From positions 744,001-808,000 of the forward strand of contig NZ_WWCK01000001.1 in NCBI RefSeq assembly GCF_009857435.1: DNA of 64,000 bases, given 5' to 3'. This document shows, piece after piece, positions 1-8,119 of the stretch. The notes below the pieces were generated by a model that saw nothing but the letters and a program-made list of their open reading frames with translations, was not told where the DNA came from and made no database searches. The translations under genes and the position numbers were made by a program. Origin of the DNA: Duganella rivi. Lineage in GTDB: Bacteria > Pseudomonadota > Gammaproteobacteria > Burkholderiales > Burkholderiaceae_D. Numbering within the stretch: position 1 is the stretch's first letter; each line of letters begins with the position of its first letter.

Positions 1-149
1 TCGCCGCTGTCGGCGTGGATGCACAGGTCGGAATACACCAGCATGCCGTAGCGCGGCAAGACGCCGGGCTTGGCCGCTTTCTTCGGCGCGGCAAATACGG
101 CGCACGACGCCAGCAGGATGGCGCCGGCAAGAAAAACTCGTCGAGTCAT
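1..149 (-). CDS. N-terminal part of a secreted protein or lipoprotein, cut by the window edge
   Basis: Reading the minus strand from the ATG at 147-149 gives an open frame to the window edge (49 codons). It starts with a charged MTRR segment, then a hydrophobic stretch (VFLAGAILLASCAVFAAP) typical of an export signal. LLASC could be a lipobox with Cys16 as the lipidation site; cleavage after VFA by signal peptidase I is the alternative. The mature part visible here (GVLPRYGMLVYSDLCIH) matched no family I recognise. It lies just downstream of the porin on the same strand, separated by a terminator hairpin, so it probably has its own transcription signal or depends on read-through. Function unknown. 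Confidence 0.6.
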   Translation of the reverse strand, partial: MTRRVFLAGAILLASCAVFAAPKKAAKPGVLPRYGMLVYSDLCIHADSG

Positions 150-160
150 TTTCGCTTCCA

Positions 161-195
161 GAAAAGAACAACGGCTGCACGAGGCAGCCGTTGTT
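161..195 (-). terminator. Rho-independent terminator of the porin gene
   Basis: Perfect 12-bp stem (167-178 paired with 184-195, loop ACGAG), located 24 bp after the porin stop. On the minus strand it is followed by CTTTTC, a short T tract at 162-165. Confidence 0.8.
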
Positions 196-218
196 GATCC
201 TAAACCTGAATAATCAGA

Positions 219-1295
219 TTAGAACGAGTGACGCAGGCCCAGGTTGAAGGCTTTGTCGCCCGAACCGGCTTCGCTGTTGTTACCAACGGTGTAGCCAGCG
301 CCGTTCTTGTTCTTGATCTTAGCGTAAGCAACGTAGGTGCTGGTGCGCTTCGACAGGGCGTAGTTGTAGCCGATTGCCCACTGGTCAGCGTCACGGTTAG
401 CAACTTCTTTGTCGTTCTTGCGGATGAACGAAGCCATGATGGTGCCAGCGGTCGATACTGGTGCGGTCAGGCCGATCAGGGCGTCGGTGCTGTCTTGCGA
501 AGCAGCGAAGGTCAGGCCGCTGTAGGCGGTAGCCGAACCGTTCAGAGGAGCGCTGTTCAGGCCCTTGTCTTTCGAGTAGGCGCCGAACACTTTCACTACT
601 TTGAAGTCGTAGTTAGCAGCGATCAAACCGTTGTGGCCGATGCCAGCGGTTTTCAGGGTCAGGGTGTCGTTGTTTTTGCTGTTGTAAGCAACTGCAACGT
701 TCAGAGGACCGTTGTTGTAACCCAGCGATGCGCCCACTTGACGGGTAGCCGACGAGTCGCCAGCAACTTCACCCAGGCTGTACGAAACAGCGCCGGTGAA
801 ACCTTGCAGGTTAGGGGTTTTGTACACGATGGCGTTCGAGTTGCGGGTCATGAAGCTGGCAACTGGGAACAGGTTTTTCGCGGTACCAGCGTAGCCCATG
901 GCGAATGGATCACCAACGTCGCGCAGGGTCTCGTAGTACGGGGTGTACTGGCGGCCCAGGGTCAGGGTGCCGGCGGTTTTCGACGACAGACCAACGAAGG
1001 CTTCACGGTTGAACAGGGTGCTGGTGGTGTTGTCCAGGGTGCCGTCATCGACACGGGCGCCGGTTTCCAGCTTGAAGATGGCGCTCAGACCACCGCCCAG
1101 ATCTTCAGTGCCTTTGAAGCCGATACGCGATGCCGAAGCGGCGCCGCTGGTCACTTTGCTGACGTTGCCGTCTTTGCCGCCGCGCTCAGCGACGATGCCG
1201 GCGTCCAGGATGCCGTAGATGGTGACGTTCGATTGAGCGAATGCAGCGGAGCTGGTTGCTGCCAGTACGGCGATAGCGATAAGGGATTTTTTCAT
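219..1295 (-). CDS. Gram-negative porin (Burkholderiales-type general porin)
   Basis: A 358-residue outer membrane beta-barrel protein expected to form a trimeric diffusion channel for small hydrophilic solutes. Signal peptide MKKSLIAIAVLAATSSAAFA with cleavage before QSNVTIYG; the SNVTIYGILDAGI start of the mature chain is the hallmark first strand of the Porin_4 (OmpC-like) family of Burkholderiales, and the chain ends NLGLRHSF with the C-terminal Phe needed for BAM recognition. Length is normal for the family. The start codon is preceded on the minus strand by AAGGAA at good spacing. It is monocistronic: a long leader region upstream and a strong hairpin terminator downstream. A second, longer porin of the same family lies at 37975-39294 beside the pectin genes. 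Substrate selectivity cannot be told from sequence. Confidence 0.93.
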   Translation of the reverse strand: MKKSLIAIAVLAATSSAAFAQSNVTIYGILDAGIVAERGGKDGNVSKVTSGAASASRIGFKGTEDLGGGLSAIFKLETGARVDDGTLDNTTSTLFNREAFVGLSSKTAGTLTLGRQYTPYYETLRDVGDPFAMGYAGTAKNLFPVASFMTRNSNAIVYKTPNLQGFTGAVSYSLGEVAGDSSATRQVGASLGYNNGPLNVAVAYNSKNNDTLTLKTAGIGHNGLIAANYDFKVVKVFGAYSKDKGLNSAPLNGSATAYSGLTFAASQDSTDALIGLTAPVSTAGTIMASFIRKNDKEVANRDADQWAIGYNYALSKRTSTYVAYAKIKNKNGAGYTVGNNSEAGSGDKAFNLGLRHSF

Positions 1296-1997
1296 TACGT
1301 GTTTCCTTCAGTTGTGTTGCTGTAAAAATAAGCCAGTAGTACGGCGTGTTCGGTGCGTCTCGGCCTGAGCCGTTTGTGCGTGAGGGCAAACTCCCCAGCT
1401 GCCACTGTGCACCCGCTAATGGGATGCGTTCACTGTTGCGGCCGATAAATCTACGCCGGCCTTGTCGCAGCGCCCTCGTGGAGCGCCGGAGGCGGCACTA
1501 TACTGATGCTTAGAAACTTCAACAAGTGTAAAACCATTCATACTGAACAGCGAACATTCTTGTCGTTTTTCCAAAGCAAGAGCATTTTACCGCATCGCAA
1601 TATTTCCTGCCGAGCAAGCGAAACGGGCCGGGATTTCCGCACGAGGAACACGGTGGTTGTACCACTGCTCTTCGGACTAAGTAAAAATAGCCACTTTGCT
1701 ATTTCTGACGCTATTTTATACTGAACGCCCCGCACGATTGCCTCTACCAAATGGTAATAAGCTAACAACCCCGGAGTTTGTTCGGCGGCTTTATCCCGCA
1801 AAATGGCCCCGAAACCAACTTTGCTCCTAGTATTACAGCTTTAGTTGTGAAGTAAATTTTGTCAAAACAGCAGTAAGTTGCATCAGGTTACCGATTTGTA
1901 AGAAATTGCTACCTGTTGTATTGGAGCCACAAAATAGTGCAAGCACTTGCGTTTTTGCACCATTTCAGTGCGGATTCGAGCGAACGTTCGTTGCTTG
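1296..1997. other. Non-coding interval between porin and chemoreceptor genes
   Basis: About 700 bp, clearly richer in A+T than its surroundings, without a credible gene: the short open frames here have no ribosome binding site, no family resemblance and odd composition. It must hold the porin promoter and leader (AAGGAA is the porin ribosome binding site). The motif TATACTGA or CATACTGA occurs three times, near 1499, 1540 and 1718, but its role is unknown. No clear terminator for the chemoreceptor gene was found. Confidence 0.5.
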
Positions 1998-3626
1998 TTA
2001 GTATGAAACTGATTCAATCAAGCGCGCTGGCGTGGCCGGGCGGCGGGTGCTGCGGCGGGCGGCGGCACGCTCGTCGAGCTGGAATACGGCTACCTGCTGC
2101 GCCAGCGACGCGGCCTGCTCTTCCATGCTTTGCGAGGCGACGGCGGCCTCCTCCACCAGCGCGGCATTCTGCTGGGTCACCGCGTCCATGCCGGTAATGG
2201 CCGCGCTGAGCTGGGCGATGCCGTCGCGCTGCTGCTCGCCGGCGGCGGTGATCTCGCTCATGATATCGGTCACGCGGCGCACGCTGCTGACCACCTCTTC
2301 CATCGTGGCGCCGGCCTGCTCCACCAGCTTGCTGCCGGTCTCGACCTGCTCCACCGAATTATTGATCAACTCCTTGATTTCCTTGGCCGCCTCGGCCGAG
2401 CGCTTGGCCAGGTTACGCACCTCGGTGGCCACTACCGCAAAACCGCGGCCCTGCTCACCGGCACGGGCCGCTTCCACAGCCGCATTCAAGGCCAGCAAAT
2501 TGGTCTGGAACGCCAGGCCGTCGATCACGCTGATGATGTCGACGATTTGGCGCGAGGCGCTGTTGATCGAGCCCATGGTGGTTACCACTTGCGCCACCAC
2601 GGCGCCGCCCTTCTGGGCTACCGATGAGGCGCTCAGCGCCAGCTGGTTGGCGGCATCGGCGCTGGCCGCGTTCTGGTGCACGGCATCGATCAACTGGCCC
2701 ATCGAGGCCGCCGTTTCCTCCAGCACTGCCGCATGCTGCTCAGTACGCACCGACAGGTCGGTGACGCCAATGGTGATCTGCTGCGAGGCACTGGCAATGG
2801 TATCGGTGCCGGAGCGTACCTGTCCGACCAGGCCGGCCAGGCTGTCGCGCATCAACTTCATGGCAAACAGGATGCTGTGCTGGTCGCCGGGACGGGTGTG
2901 CACCGGCACCGACAGCTGGCCGGCAGCGATTTGGCCGGCAATTTCGACCGCGTAGTCCGGCTCGCCACCGAGGCGCTTGACCAGCCAGTTGGTAATCAGG
3001 AACGCGCACAGCGCGCCCAGCACCACCGAGCCAACCAGCAGGGCAATAATCCAGCTGCGCGCCGCTTCGTACAGGGCATCGCCACGCTCGGCGGCCGCGA
3101 TGCCGCCGTCGCCGTACAGCTTGACCAGCTTGTCGACCTGCCCGCGCAGCGACACGATCAGCTTGTTCGATTCGCCGCGAATCAGGGCCTTTGCCACGCC
3201 CACGTCGCCGGCGCGCATGGCGGCGCGGATCTTGGCGTCTTCCACCATGTAGCGATCCCACATGGCGAGGAATTCGCCGTACAGCGCCTTCTCTTCGTCG
3301 GACGCGATCAGCCTGGCGTAATCGTCCTGCATTTTCTTCAGATCGACCAGGTCGTTGGCGATCACCTTGTCATACTTGTCCATCTCGTCCAGTTCGGTGG
3401 AAATGATGTACTGGAATTCGCGGGTGCGGACGCGGGCGATTTGCGATTTGAGATCCTGCACCACGCGCATGGCCGGCATCCAGCGCGACGACAACTCGTC
3501 GACCGTGCCGTTCACCTGCGCCAGTTTAACCACGGACAGCGCGCCCACGCCTGCCGCCAGCAGCAACACCAGCGCAAACGCCAGCCCCAGTTTGGTTGCG
3601 AGTTTTAAATCAGATAGCCATTTCAT
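1998..3626 (-). CDS. Methyl-accepting chemotaxis protein
   Basis: A 542-residue transmembrane chemoreceptor that relays ligand binding to CheA/CheW. First membrane helix at about residues 14-34, a periplasmic four-helix-bundle-type sensor (about 35-190), second helix at 192-214, then HAMP (about 215-268) and a long cytoplasmic signalling coiled coil. The hairpin tip is intact: [19 protein letters not shown] and the following [12 protein letters not shown] at about residues 368-400, so it should bind CheW/CheA. The C-terminus (ARLIESVSY) lacks the NWETF-like tether for CheR. Start supported by AAGGA upstream. No che genes are nearby, so it feeds a chemotaxis system encoded elsewhere. It is divergent from the CarH-like regulator at 4188; whether that regulator controls it is open. 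Ligand unknown. Confidence 0.95.
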   Translation of the reverse strand: MKWLSDLKLATKLGLAFALVLLLAAGVGALSVVKLAQVNGTVDELSSRWMPAMRVVQDLKSQIARVRTREFQYIISTELDEMDKYDKVIANDLVDLKKMQDDYARLIASDEEKALYGEFLAMWDRYMVEDAKIRAAMRAGDVGVAKALIRGESNKLIVSLRGQVDKLVKLYGDGGIAAAERGDALYEAARSWIIALLVGSVVLGALCAFLITNWLVKRLGGEPDYAVEIAGQIAAGQLSVPVHTRPGDQHSILFAMKLMRDSLAGLVGQVRSGTDTIASASQQITIGVTDLSVRTEQHAAVLEETAASMGQLIDAVHQNAASADAANQLALSASSVAQKGGAVVAQVVTTMGSINSASRQIVDIISVIDGLAFQTNLLALNAAVEAARAGEQGRGFAVVATEVRNLAKRSAEAAKEIKELINNSVEQVETGSKLVEQAGATMEEVVSSVRRVTDIMSEITAAGEQQRDGIAQLSAAITGMDAVTQQNAALVEEAAVASQSMEEQAASLAQQVAVFQLDERAAARRSTRRPATPARLIESVSY

Positions 3627-4187
3627 TTTTTTTCGAGTCCTTAAAGCGGATAGCCGGCTGCGCGTTGTTTAGGCGCAGTCGGTTATGTTGTATTTGGGAA
3701 ATATAATTTTCTGAGGCGAAATATTAGCGCATTGCCGGTTTTTGCGTCGGACGCGTTGAGTTAGTGCAATAAGCAATTTTTTGGCGCTTGTCCGGTATCG
3801 GTTTCCTATGAAAACCGGGGCTTTGGCGCAGCTGCTCACCGTCCCGCACAAAGAAACACTAGGTAGTTTCCACATGGACACATTTATTATGAAAACGCAA
3901 TGCCTTATATCGCTACCAGTAGTCCAGTTACAACGGTCTTAATTTTTTCGCAGTCTTGCCAAATTTTTTTGTCATGGACAATCACCGGGTAAAGCAGGGT
4001 TTCAGCTGAATAGTTCCGTATGTCAACCCTGTGTCGTGGACAAGTAGTTTGCCAAGGACTAAGGTGTAAAAAGTGGCCCTGCCGTGTGCGTGTTTTCGTC
4101 CTTAAAACAAATGTAGAATGCAGCACCGTGCACCCGGACCCCGTGCCAACCCACGCGACTGCCCCAATCCCGCAGCCGCTTACGCAG
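3627..4187. other. Divergent regulatory region between chemoreceptor and CarH-like regulator genes
   Basis: 560 bp without a convincing gene. It contains three TGGACA-type repeats (separate entry) and a good -10-like TAGAAT with extended TG at 4112-4119, about 70 bp before the regulator's likely ATG at 4188. No strong -35 is visible at the right spacing, which is common for promoters controlled by MerR-family proteins. Confidence 0.5.
3872..4043. repeat. Three TGGACA repeats, two of them TTGTC-N3-GACAA-like palindromes; candidate operator
   Basis: ACATGGACAC at 3872-3881, TCATGGACAA at 3972-3981 and TCGTGGACAA at 4034-4043. The second is embedded in a perfect inverted repeat TTGTC-ATG-GACAA (3969-3981) and the third in TGTC-GTG-GACA (4032-4042); their centres are 62 bp apart, close to six helical turns. 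The position between the chemoreceptor and the MerR-family regulator suggests an autoregulatory operator; this is inference. Confidence 0.4.
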
Positions 4188-5135
4188 ATGACGAATACAG
4201 TTCCCTCACAACCAGTTCCTAGCACGATCAGCGACGTTGAGCGCGATACCGGCGTGGCAAAGGAAACCTTGCGCGTGTGGGAACGCCGCTACGATTTCCC
4301 ACAGCCGCTGCGCGATCCCAATGGCGAGCGCGTGTACCCGCTCGAACAAGTTCACAAGCTGCGGCTGGTGAAGCGCCTGATCGACCTTGGCTTCCGTCCC
4401 GGCAAAGTAATTAAATTCAGCGCCGAGGAATTGCAGGCGCTGACCGGCAAGGCGACCGGCCTCGGCAACGGCCCGGTCACGCCCGCGCCTGAACTGCTCA
4501 GCTATCTGGAATTGTGCAAGAGCCATCAAATGGAAGCCATGCGCCGCAAGCTGTCGCAAGCGCTGCTGATGATGGGCTTGAAGAGTTTCGTGATCGAGCT
4601 GGTGGCGCCGCTGACCACCCTGATCGGCGAGGCGTGGGCCAGTGGCCAGTTGGCCACGTTTGAAGAACACTTATATACAGAGTCGCTGACGGTGGTGATG
4701 CGCAGTGCGATTTTCGCCATGCCGCAAGCCAACGCCAGCAATCTCGGTACGCCGCGCATTTTGCTGACCACCTTGCCGCAGGAACGTCATGGTCTGGGGC
4801 TGCTGATGGCCGAGGCCATGTGCGTGGCCGAAGGTGCGCAGTGCATTTCGCTCGGCGTGCAGACGCCGCTGCTCGATATCGTGGAAGCGGCGCGCGTGCA
4901 GCGGGTGGATATTATTGCGCTGTCGTTCTCGGTCGCCATGAACCCGCGCCAGGCGCTCGATGGGCTGGCCGAGCTGCACACGCGGCTGGGCGGTTGCGCC
5001 GAGCTGTGGGCCGGTGGCAGCAATGCCGCGCTCAAGCGCCGTAAGCCGGCGTATGTGGGGGTATTTGAGCTGGCCGATTTGGCGGGTGCGATCGCCGAAT
5101 GGCGAGCGAGACATACCTCCTTGTCCGCCGGTTAG
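4188..5135 (+). CDS. MerR-family regulator with B12-binding domain, CarH/LitR photoreceptor type
   Basis: About 315 residues. The N-terminal winged helix (TISDVERDTGVAKETLRVWERRYDFP) is MerR-type. It is followed by a cobalamin-binding module with both diagnostic CarH motifs: W-x9-EH in the four-helix cap (Trp150, Glu160-His161) and E-x-H-x-x-G, the lower cobalt ligand motif, as ERHGLG (Glu199, His201). In known CarH proteins, adenosylcobalamin makes a DNA-bound tetramer that falls apart in light, relieving repression. The residue after Trp150 is Ala rather than the His seen in Thermus CarH. The frame is open upstream to about 4020, but the ATG at 4188 (MTNTVPSQPVPSTISDV) gives the usual family N-terminus; the ribosome binding site is weak. 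No carotenoid or photolyase gene is adjacent, so targets are unknown. Confidence 0.85.
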   Translation: MTNTVPSQPVPSTISDVERDTGVAKETLRVWERRYDFPQPLRDPNGERVYPLEQVHKLRLVKRLIDLGFRPGKVIKFSAEELQALTGKATGLGNGPVTPAPELLSYLELCKSHQMEAMRRKLSQALLMMGLKSFVIELVAPLTTLIGEAWASGQLATFEEHLYTESLTVVMRSAIFAMPQANASNLGTPRILLTTLPQERHGLGLLMAEAMCVAEGAQCISLGVQTPLLDIVEAARVQRVDIIALSFSVAMNPRQALDGLAELHTRLGGCAELWAGGSNAALKRRKPAYVGVFELADLAGAIAEWRARHTSLSAG

Positions 5136-5158
5136 TACCCCGCACTACGGTCTGCGGC

Positions 5159-5188
5159 GGGGTCTGACCCCGTACGGGGTCAGACCCC
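5159..5188. repeat. Perfect 30-bp palindrome, copy 1 of a dispersed repeat
   Basis: The arms GGGGTCTGACCCC and GGGGTCAGACCCC flank a GTAC centre, so the whole 30 bp reads the same on both strands. A 28-bp version recurs at 51306-51333. Both lie just after a gene end, and both are followed by a GC-rich stretch containing TGCGGGTTG. There is no T tract, so it is more likely a REP-like element than a simple terminator. Confidence 0.75.
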
Positions 5189-5262
5189 TCTATCGCGGTG
5201 CGGGTTGACGCTCTGGTAAAATAGTCCTACTTCGTGCTGGCCAGCACCCCAAATTCATATCC

Positions 5263-6291
5263 ATGTTCAGCTTTTTCAAGAAAAAACCTGTCGCTCCCGA
5301 AGCGCCTGCGGCGCCTGTTGCCGCCCCCACTCCCGTCGCTCCCGCCGCCGTTCCTGATGTGCCCGACCTGCTGCCAATCGAAGAACCGGCGCAGAAGCAA
5401 TCGTGGATGTCGCGCCTGAAAGCCGGCCTGTCCAAGACCTCCAACAACCTGTCGGTGCTGTTCGTCGGCGCCAAGATCGACGACGATCTGTACGACGAAC
5501 TGGAAGCCGCCCTGCTGATGTCCGACGCCGGCGTCGACGCCACCAGCTACCTGCTCGACGCCCTCAAGCGCAAGGTCAAGGAAGACAAGCTGCTGGACGC
5601 CGCCGCCGTCAAGGCCGCGCTCAAGCAACTGCTGCTGGAACTGCTGCAACCGCTGGAGCGCCCATTCGAGCTGGGCCGCCACACCCCTACCGTGATGATG
5701 ATCTCCGGCGTCAACGGCGCCGGCAAGACCACCACCATCGGCAAGCTGGCCAAGCACATGCAGACCCACGGCCAATCGGTGCTGCTGGCCGCCGGCGACA
5801 CCTTCCGCGCCGCCGCCCGCGAACAGCTGATGGTCTGGGGCCAGCGCAACAACATCACCGTGATCTCGCAAGCCTCGGGCGATCCGGCCGCCGTGTCGTT
5901 TGACGCCGTGCAGTCCGGCAAGGCCAAGGGCGTGGACGTGGTCATGGTCGACACCGCCGGCCGCCTGCCGACCCAGCTGCACCTGATGGAAGAATTGAAA
6001 AAAGTCCAGCGCGTGATCGGCAAGGGCATGGAAGGCGCACCGCACGAAACTCTGCTGGTGATCGACGGCAATACCGGGCAAAATGCGCTGGCGCAGGTGA
6101 AAGCCTTTGACGATGCGCTCAAGCTGAGCGGCCTCGTCATCACCAAGCTGGACGGCACCGCCAAGGGCGGCGTGCTGGCGGCCATTGCGCGCGTGCGGCC
6201 GGTGCCGGTGTACTTCATCGGCGTCGGCGAAAAGATTGAAGACTTGCAGCCGTTTGTGGCTGCCGAATTTGTAGAAGCACTGCTTGGATAA
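5263..6291 (+). CDS. ftsY: Signal recognition particle receptor FtsY
   Basis: SRP receptor GTPase (342 residues) that docks ribosome-SRP complexes at the inner membrane for co-translational insertion. It begins with a basic FSFFKKK segment, then a short Ala/Pro-rich acidic linker (about residues 8-45) instead of the long acidic A domain of E. coli FtsY. The NG domain follows: N helices from about 50 to 140, P-loop GVNGAGKTTT, DTFRAAA insertion-box element, DTAGR and TKLDGTAKGG. All catalytic motifs are intact. It starts the ftsY-ftsE-ftsX cluster; its stop lies 10 bp before the ftsE start, so co-transcription is likely. A 14-bp palindrome (GTGCTGGCCAGCAC, 5234-5247) sits in its leader. Confidence 0.97.
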   Translation: MFSFFKKKPVAPEAPAAPVAAPTPVAPAAVPDVPDLLPIEEPAQKQSWMSRLKAGLSKTSNNLSVLFVGAKIDDDLYDELEAALLMSDAGVDATSYLLDALKRKVKEDKLLDAAAVKAALKQLLLELLQPLERPFELGRHTPTVMMISGVNGAGKTTTIGKLAKHMQTHGQSVLLAAGDTFRAAAREQLMVWGQRNNITVISQASGDPAAVSFDAVQSGKAKGVDVVMVDTAGRLPTQLHLMEELKKVQRVIGKGMEGAPHETLLVIDGNTGQNALAQVKAFDDALKLSGLVITKLDGTAKGGVLAAIARVRPVPVYFIGVGEKIEDLQPFVAAEFVEALLG

Positions 6292-6301
6292 TCAGACCTC
6301 T

Positions 6302-6958
6302 ATGATCGAATTCCAGAACGTCTCGAAACAATACTCTTCCGATGTGACGGCGCTGCGCGACGTTTCATTCACGGTAAATAAAGGCGAACTGGTATTTCTG
6401 GCCGGCCCCTCCGGCGCCGGCAAATCCACCCTGATGAAAATGATTGCGGCCATGGAGCGTCCCAGCTCCGGCAAGGTGATCGTCAACGGCCAGGACATCA
6501 GCCGCATCAAGCCGGTGGCCGTGCCCTTCTTGCGGCGCAACCTGGGCCTGATCTTCCAGCAGCAGCGCTTGCTGACCGATCGCAGCGTGCTGGCCAACGT
6601 CATGCTGCCGTTGCTGGTGACTGGCGCTTCGTCCAGCCAAGCCGAACAGCGCGCCCGCGCCGCGCTCGACAAAGTCGGCCTCGGCGACCGCGCCAATGCG
6701 CAGCCACTGGCCCTGTCCGGCGGCGAGCAGCAGCGCGTGTCGATTGCGCGCGCCATCGTCAACCGTCCGCAAGTGATCCTGGCCGACGAGCCGACTGCCA
6801 ATCTCGACCGCGCCAGCGCCAACAAAGTGCTGGATGCGCTGAAGGCTTTCAACTCGGTCGGCGTTACCTGCCTGATTTCCAGCCACGACGAGCAAATGCT
6901 GGATTCGGCCGCGCGCGTCATCCATCTCAACCAAGGCCAACTGGAGGTGGCGGCATGA
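6302..6958 (+). CDS. ftsE: Cell division ATP-binding protein FtsE
   Basis: 218-residue ABC ATPase which with FtsX links the divisome to peptidoglycan amidase activation. Walker A GPSGAGKST (residues 35-43), the Q-loop (IFQQQ), the ABC signature LSGGEQQRV, Walker B VILADEPTANLD and switch His (SSHDE) are all present. The start MIEFQNVSKQY is the standard family N-terminus; an in-frame ATG 18 bp upstream at 6284 overlaps the end of ftsY and would add six residues (MDNQTS). The 3' end overlaps ftsX by ATGA, indicating translational coupling. Confidence 0.96.
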   Translation: MIEFQNVSKQYSSDVTALRDVSFTVNKGELVFLAGPSGAGKSTLMKMIAAMERPSSGKVIVNGQDISRIKPVAVPFLRRNLGLIFQQQRLLTDRSVLANVMLPLLVTGASSSQAEQRARAALDKVGLGDRANAQPLALSGGEQQRVSIARAIVNRPQVILADEPTANLDRASANKVLDALKAFNSVGVTCLISSHDEQMLDSAARVIHLNQGQLEVAA

Positions 6959-7875
6959 CTTACTGGTTCCGCCAACACCGCTACGCACTGGCTGCTGCGC
7001 TGGTGCATCTGCGCCGCTCGCCGGGCGGTTTCCTGTTCAACATCCTGGTGGTGGCGATTGCGCTGGCCCTGCCCTTCATGGGCGTGACCTTGCTCGACAA
7101 CGTACGCCCGATGTCGGAAACGCTGTCGGTCGATCCAGAAATCAGCGTGTTCCTGAAACAGGAAACGCCGCGCGAGCAAGCCGAGGGCCTGGCCGTGCTG
7201 CTGCGCCAAACGGTCAAAGACAAGCAAGCCAAGATCATCTTCACCCCGCGCGAAAAAGCGCTGGATAACTTGAAGGACAAGAACGGCCTGGCCGACGTAC
7301 TGGCCACCTTGGGCGACAACCCGCTGCCGGACAGCTACGTGCTGAAACTGGACGCCTTCCGCAATGCGCAGGCCGGCGGCGATGTCGACCAGTTGGCCGA
7401 GCAGATCCGCGCGCTACCCGGCGTCGATACCGTGCAAGTCGATTCAGCATGGGTAAAACGTCTGGCCGCGCTGCTCAATATCCTGCGCCTGGCCCTGCTG
7501 CTGCTGGCGGCAACCTTGGGCACGGTGGTGGTGGCCGTGATTTTCAATACCATCCGCCTGCAAGTGCTGACCCAGCGCGAGGAAATCCTGGTGTCCAAGC
7601 TGATCGGCGCGACCGACAGTTTCATCCACCGCCCGTTCTACTACACCGGCGCCCTGCTGGGCATCTGTGCCGGCGGCGTGGCGCTGGCCGCAGTGACCTT
7701 GGCGCTGCGCCCGCTGAACACCGCGATTGCTGAATTTGCAAGGTTGTATGCCTCGGAATTCCAGCTGGCTCCGCTGCAGCCGCTGGCCGTGGTGGCCCTG
7801 CTGGCCCTCTCCGCCGGCCTCGGCCTGATCGGCGCACGCCTCTCCGTCAAACGCCACACCGCGCGCTTAAACTAA
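6955..7875 (+). CDS. ftsX: Cell division protein FtsX
   Basis: 306-residue integral membrane partner of FtsE. It has a short cytoplasmic N-terminus, a first membrane helix at about residues 23-44, a periplasmic domain (about 45-170, the part that contacts EnvC-type amidase activators) and three C-terminal helices (about 175-200, 225-250, 265-290) with the FtsX-family motif NTIRLQVLTQREEILVSKLI between them. The length and topology are standard. ATGA overlap with ftsE. Last gene of the cluster; a hairpin without a T tract follows at 7887-7912. Confidence 0.95.
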   Translation: MTYWFRQHRYALAAALVHLRRSPGGFLFNILVVAIALALPFMGVTLLDNVRPMSETLSVDPEISVFLKQETPREQAEGLAVLLRQTVKDKQAKIIFTPREKALDNLKDKNGLADVLATLGDNPLPDSYVLKLDAFRNAQAGGDVDQLAEQIRALPGVDTVQVDSAWVKRLAALLNILRLALLLLAATLGTVVVAVIFNTIRLQVLTQREEILVSKLIGATDSFIHRPFYYTGALLGICAGGVALAAVTLALRPLNTAIAEFARLYASEFQLAPLQPLAVVALLALSAGLGLIGARLSVKRHTARLN

Positions 7876-7886
7876 TCTCCCCGGGC

Positions 7887-7912
7887 CGTTCCGTGTGCAC
7901 CCGCACGGAACG
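7887..7912 (+). terminator. Hairpin after ftsX, possible terminator
   Basis: Nine-base-pair stem CGTTCCGTG / CACGGAACG with an 8-nt loop, 11 bp after the ftsX stop. There is no T tract downstream, so intrinsic termination is uncertain. Confidence 0.35.
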
Positions 7913-7995
7913 CGCGCTCTGACCGGCCTACGATGTTTTTTATCGTTAAGCCCGCCCTAAGATCCATCAAGCATTCTAAATACAACAGAAGTCCC

Positions 7996-8013
7996 CATAG
8001 TATTTTTACTATG
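7996..8013. repeat. Inverted repeat upstream of rpoH
   Basis: CATAGTA-TTTT-TACTATG, a perfect 7-bp inverted repeat about 22 bp upstream of the CIRCE element. It may be a protein site; no family was matched. Confidence 0.4.
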
Positions 8014-8034
8014 AAGCCCATAGAAATCGGATGA

Positions 8035-8064
8035 TTGGCACTCAACGACAGAGAGTGCTAATAT
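8035..8064 (+). promoter_or_regulatory. CIRCE operator (HrcA site) overlapping an rpoH promoter
   Basis: TTGGCACTC (8035-8043), nine-base spacer, GAGTGCTAA (8053-8061). This fits the CIRCE consensus TTAGCACTC-N9-GAGTGCTAA with one mismatch. The left arm doubles as a -35 (TTGGCA, 8035-8040) and the right arm runs into a -10-like TAATAT (8059-8064), with 18 bp between them, so bound HrcA would block RNA polymerase. HrcA control of rpoH is known in betaproteobacteria. Confidence 0.85.
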
Positions 8065-8119
8065 ATGTTCGACAGAGTACAGTAGTGCTCACAAGCAATC
8101 TCAAGCGAAGGAAACGAAA

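Noticed and set aside
228..1325. Long open frame antisense to the first porin
   Set aside because: The porin signal peptide, first strand and C-terminal Phe fix the coding strand.
1506..1801. Short open frames on both strands in the porin-chemoreceptor interval
   Set aside because: No ribosome binding site, no family match, atypical amino acid use.
3669..4225. Short minus-strand frames in the region upstream of the CarH-like gene
   Set aside because: No start signal or recognisable protein, and one overlaps the regulator's DNA-binding domain.
5217..5222. TAAAAT with extended TG as an ftsY promoter together with TTGACG at 5205-5210
   Set aside because: The two hexamers are only 6 bp apart, far from the 17 bp needed; no alternative -35 is visible.
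5234..5247. 14-bp palindrome GTGCTGGCCAGCAC in the ftsY leader as an operator
   Set aside because: Such short GC-rich palindromes are expected by chance here; no partner site was found.
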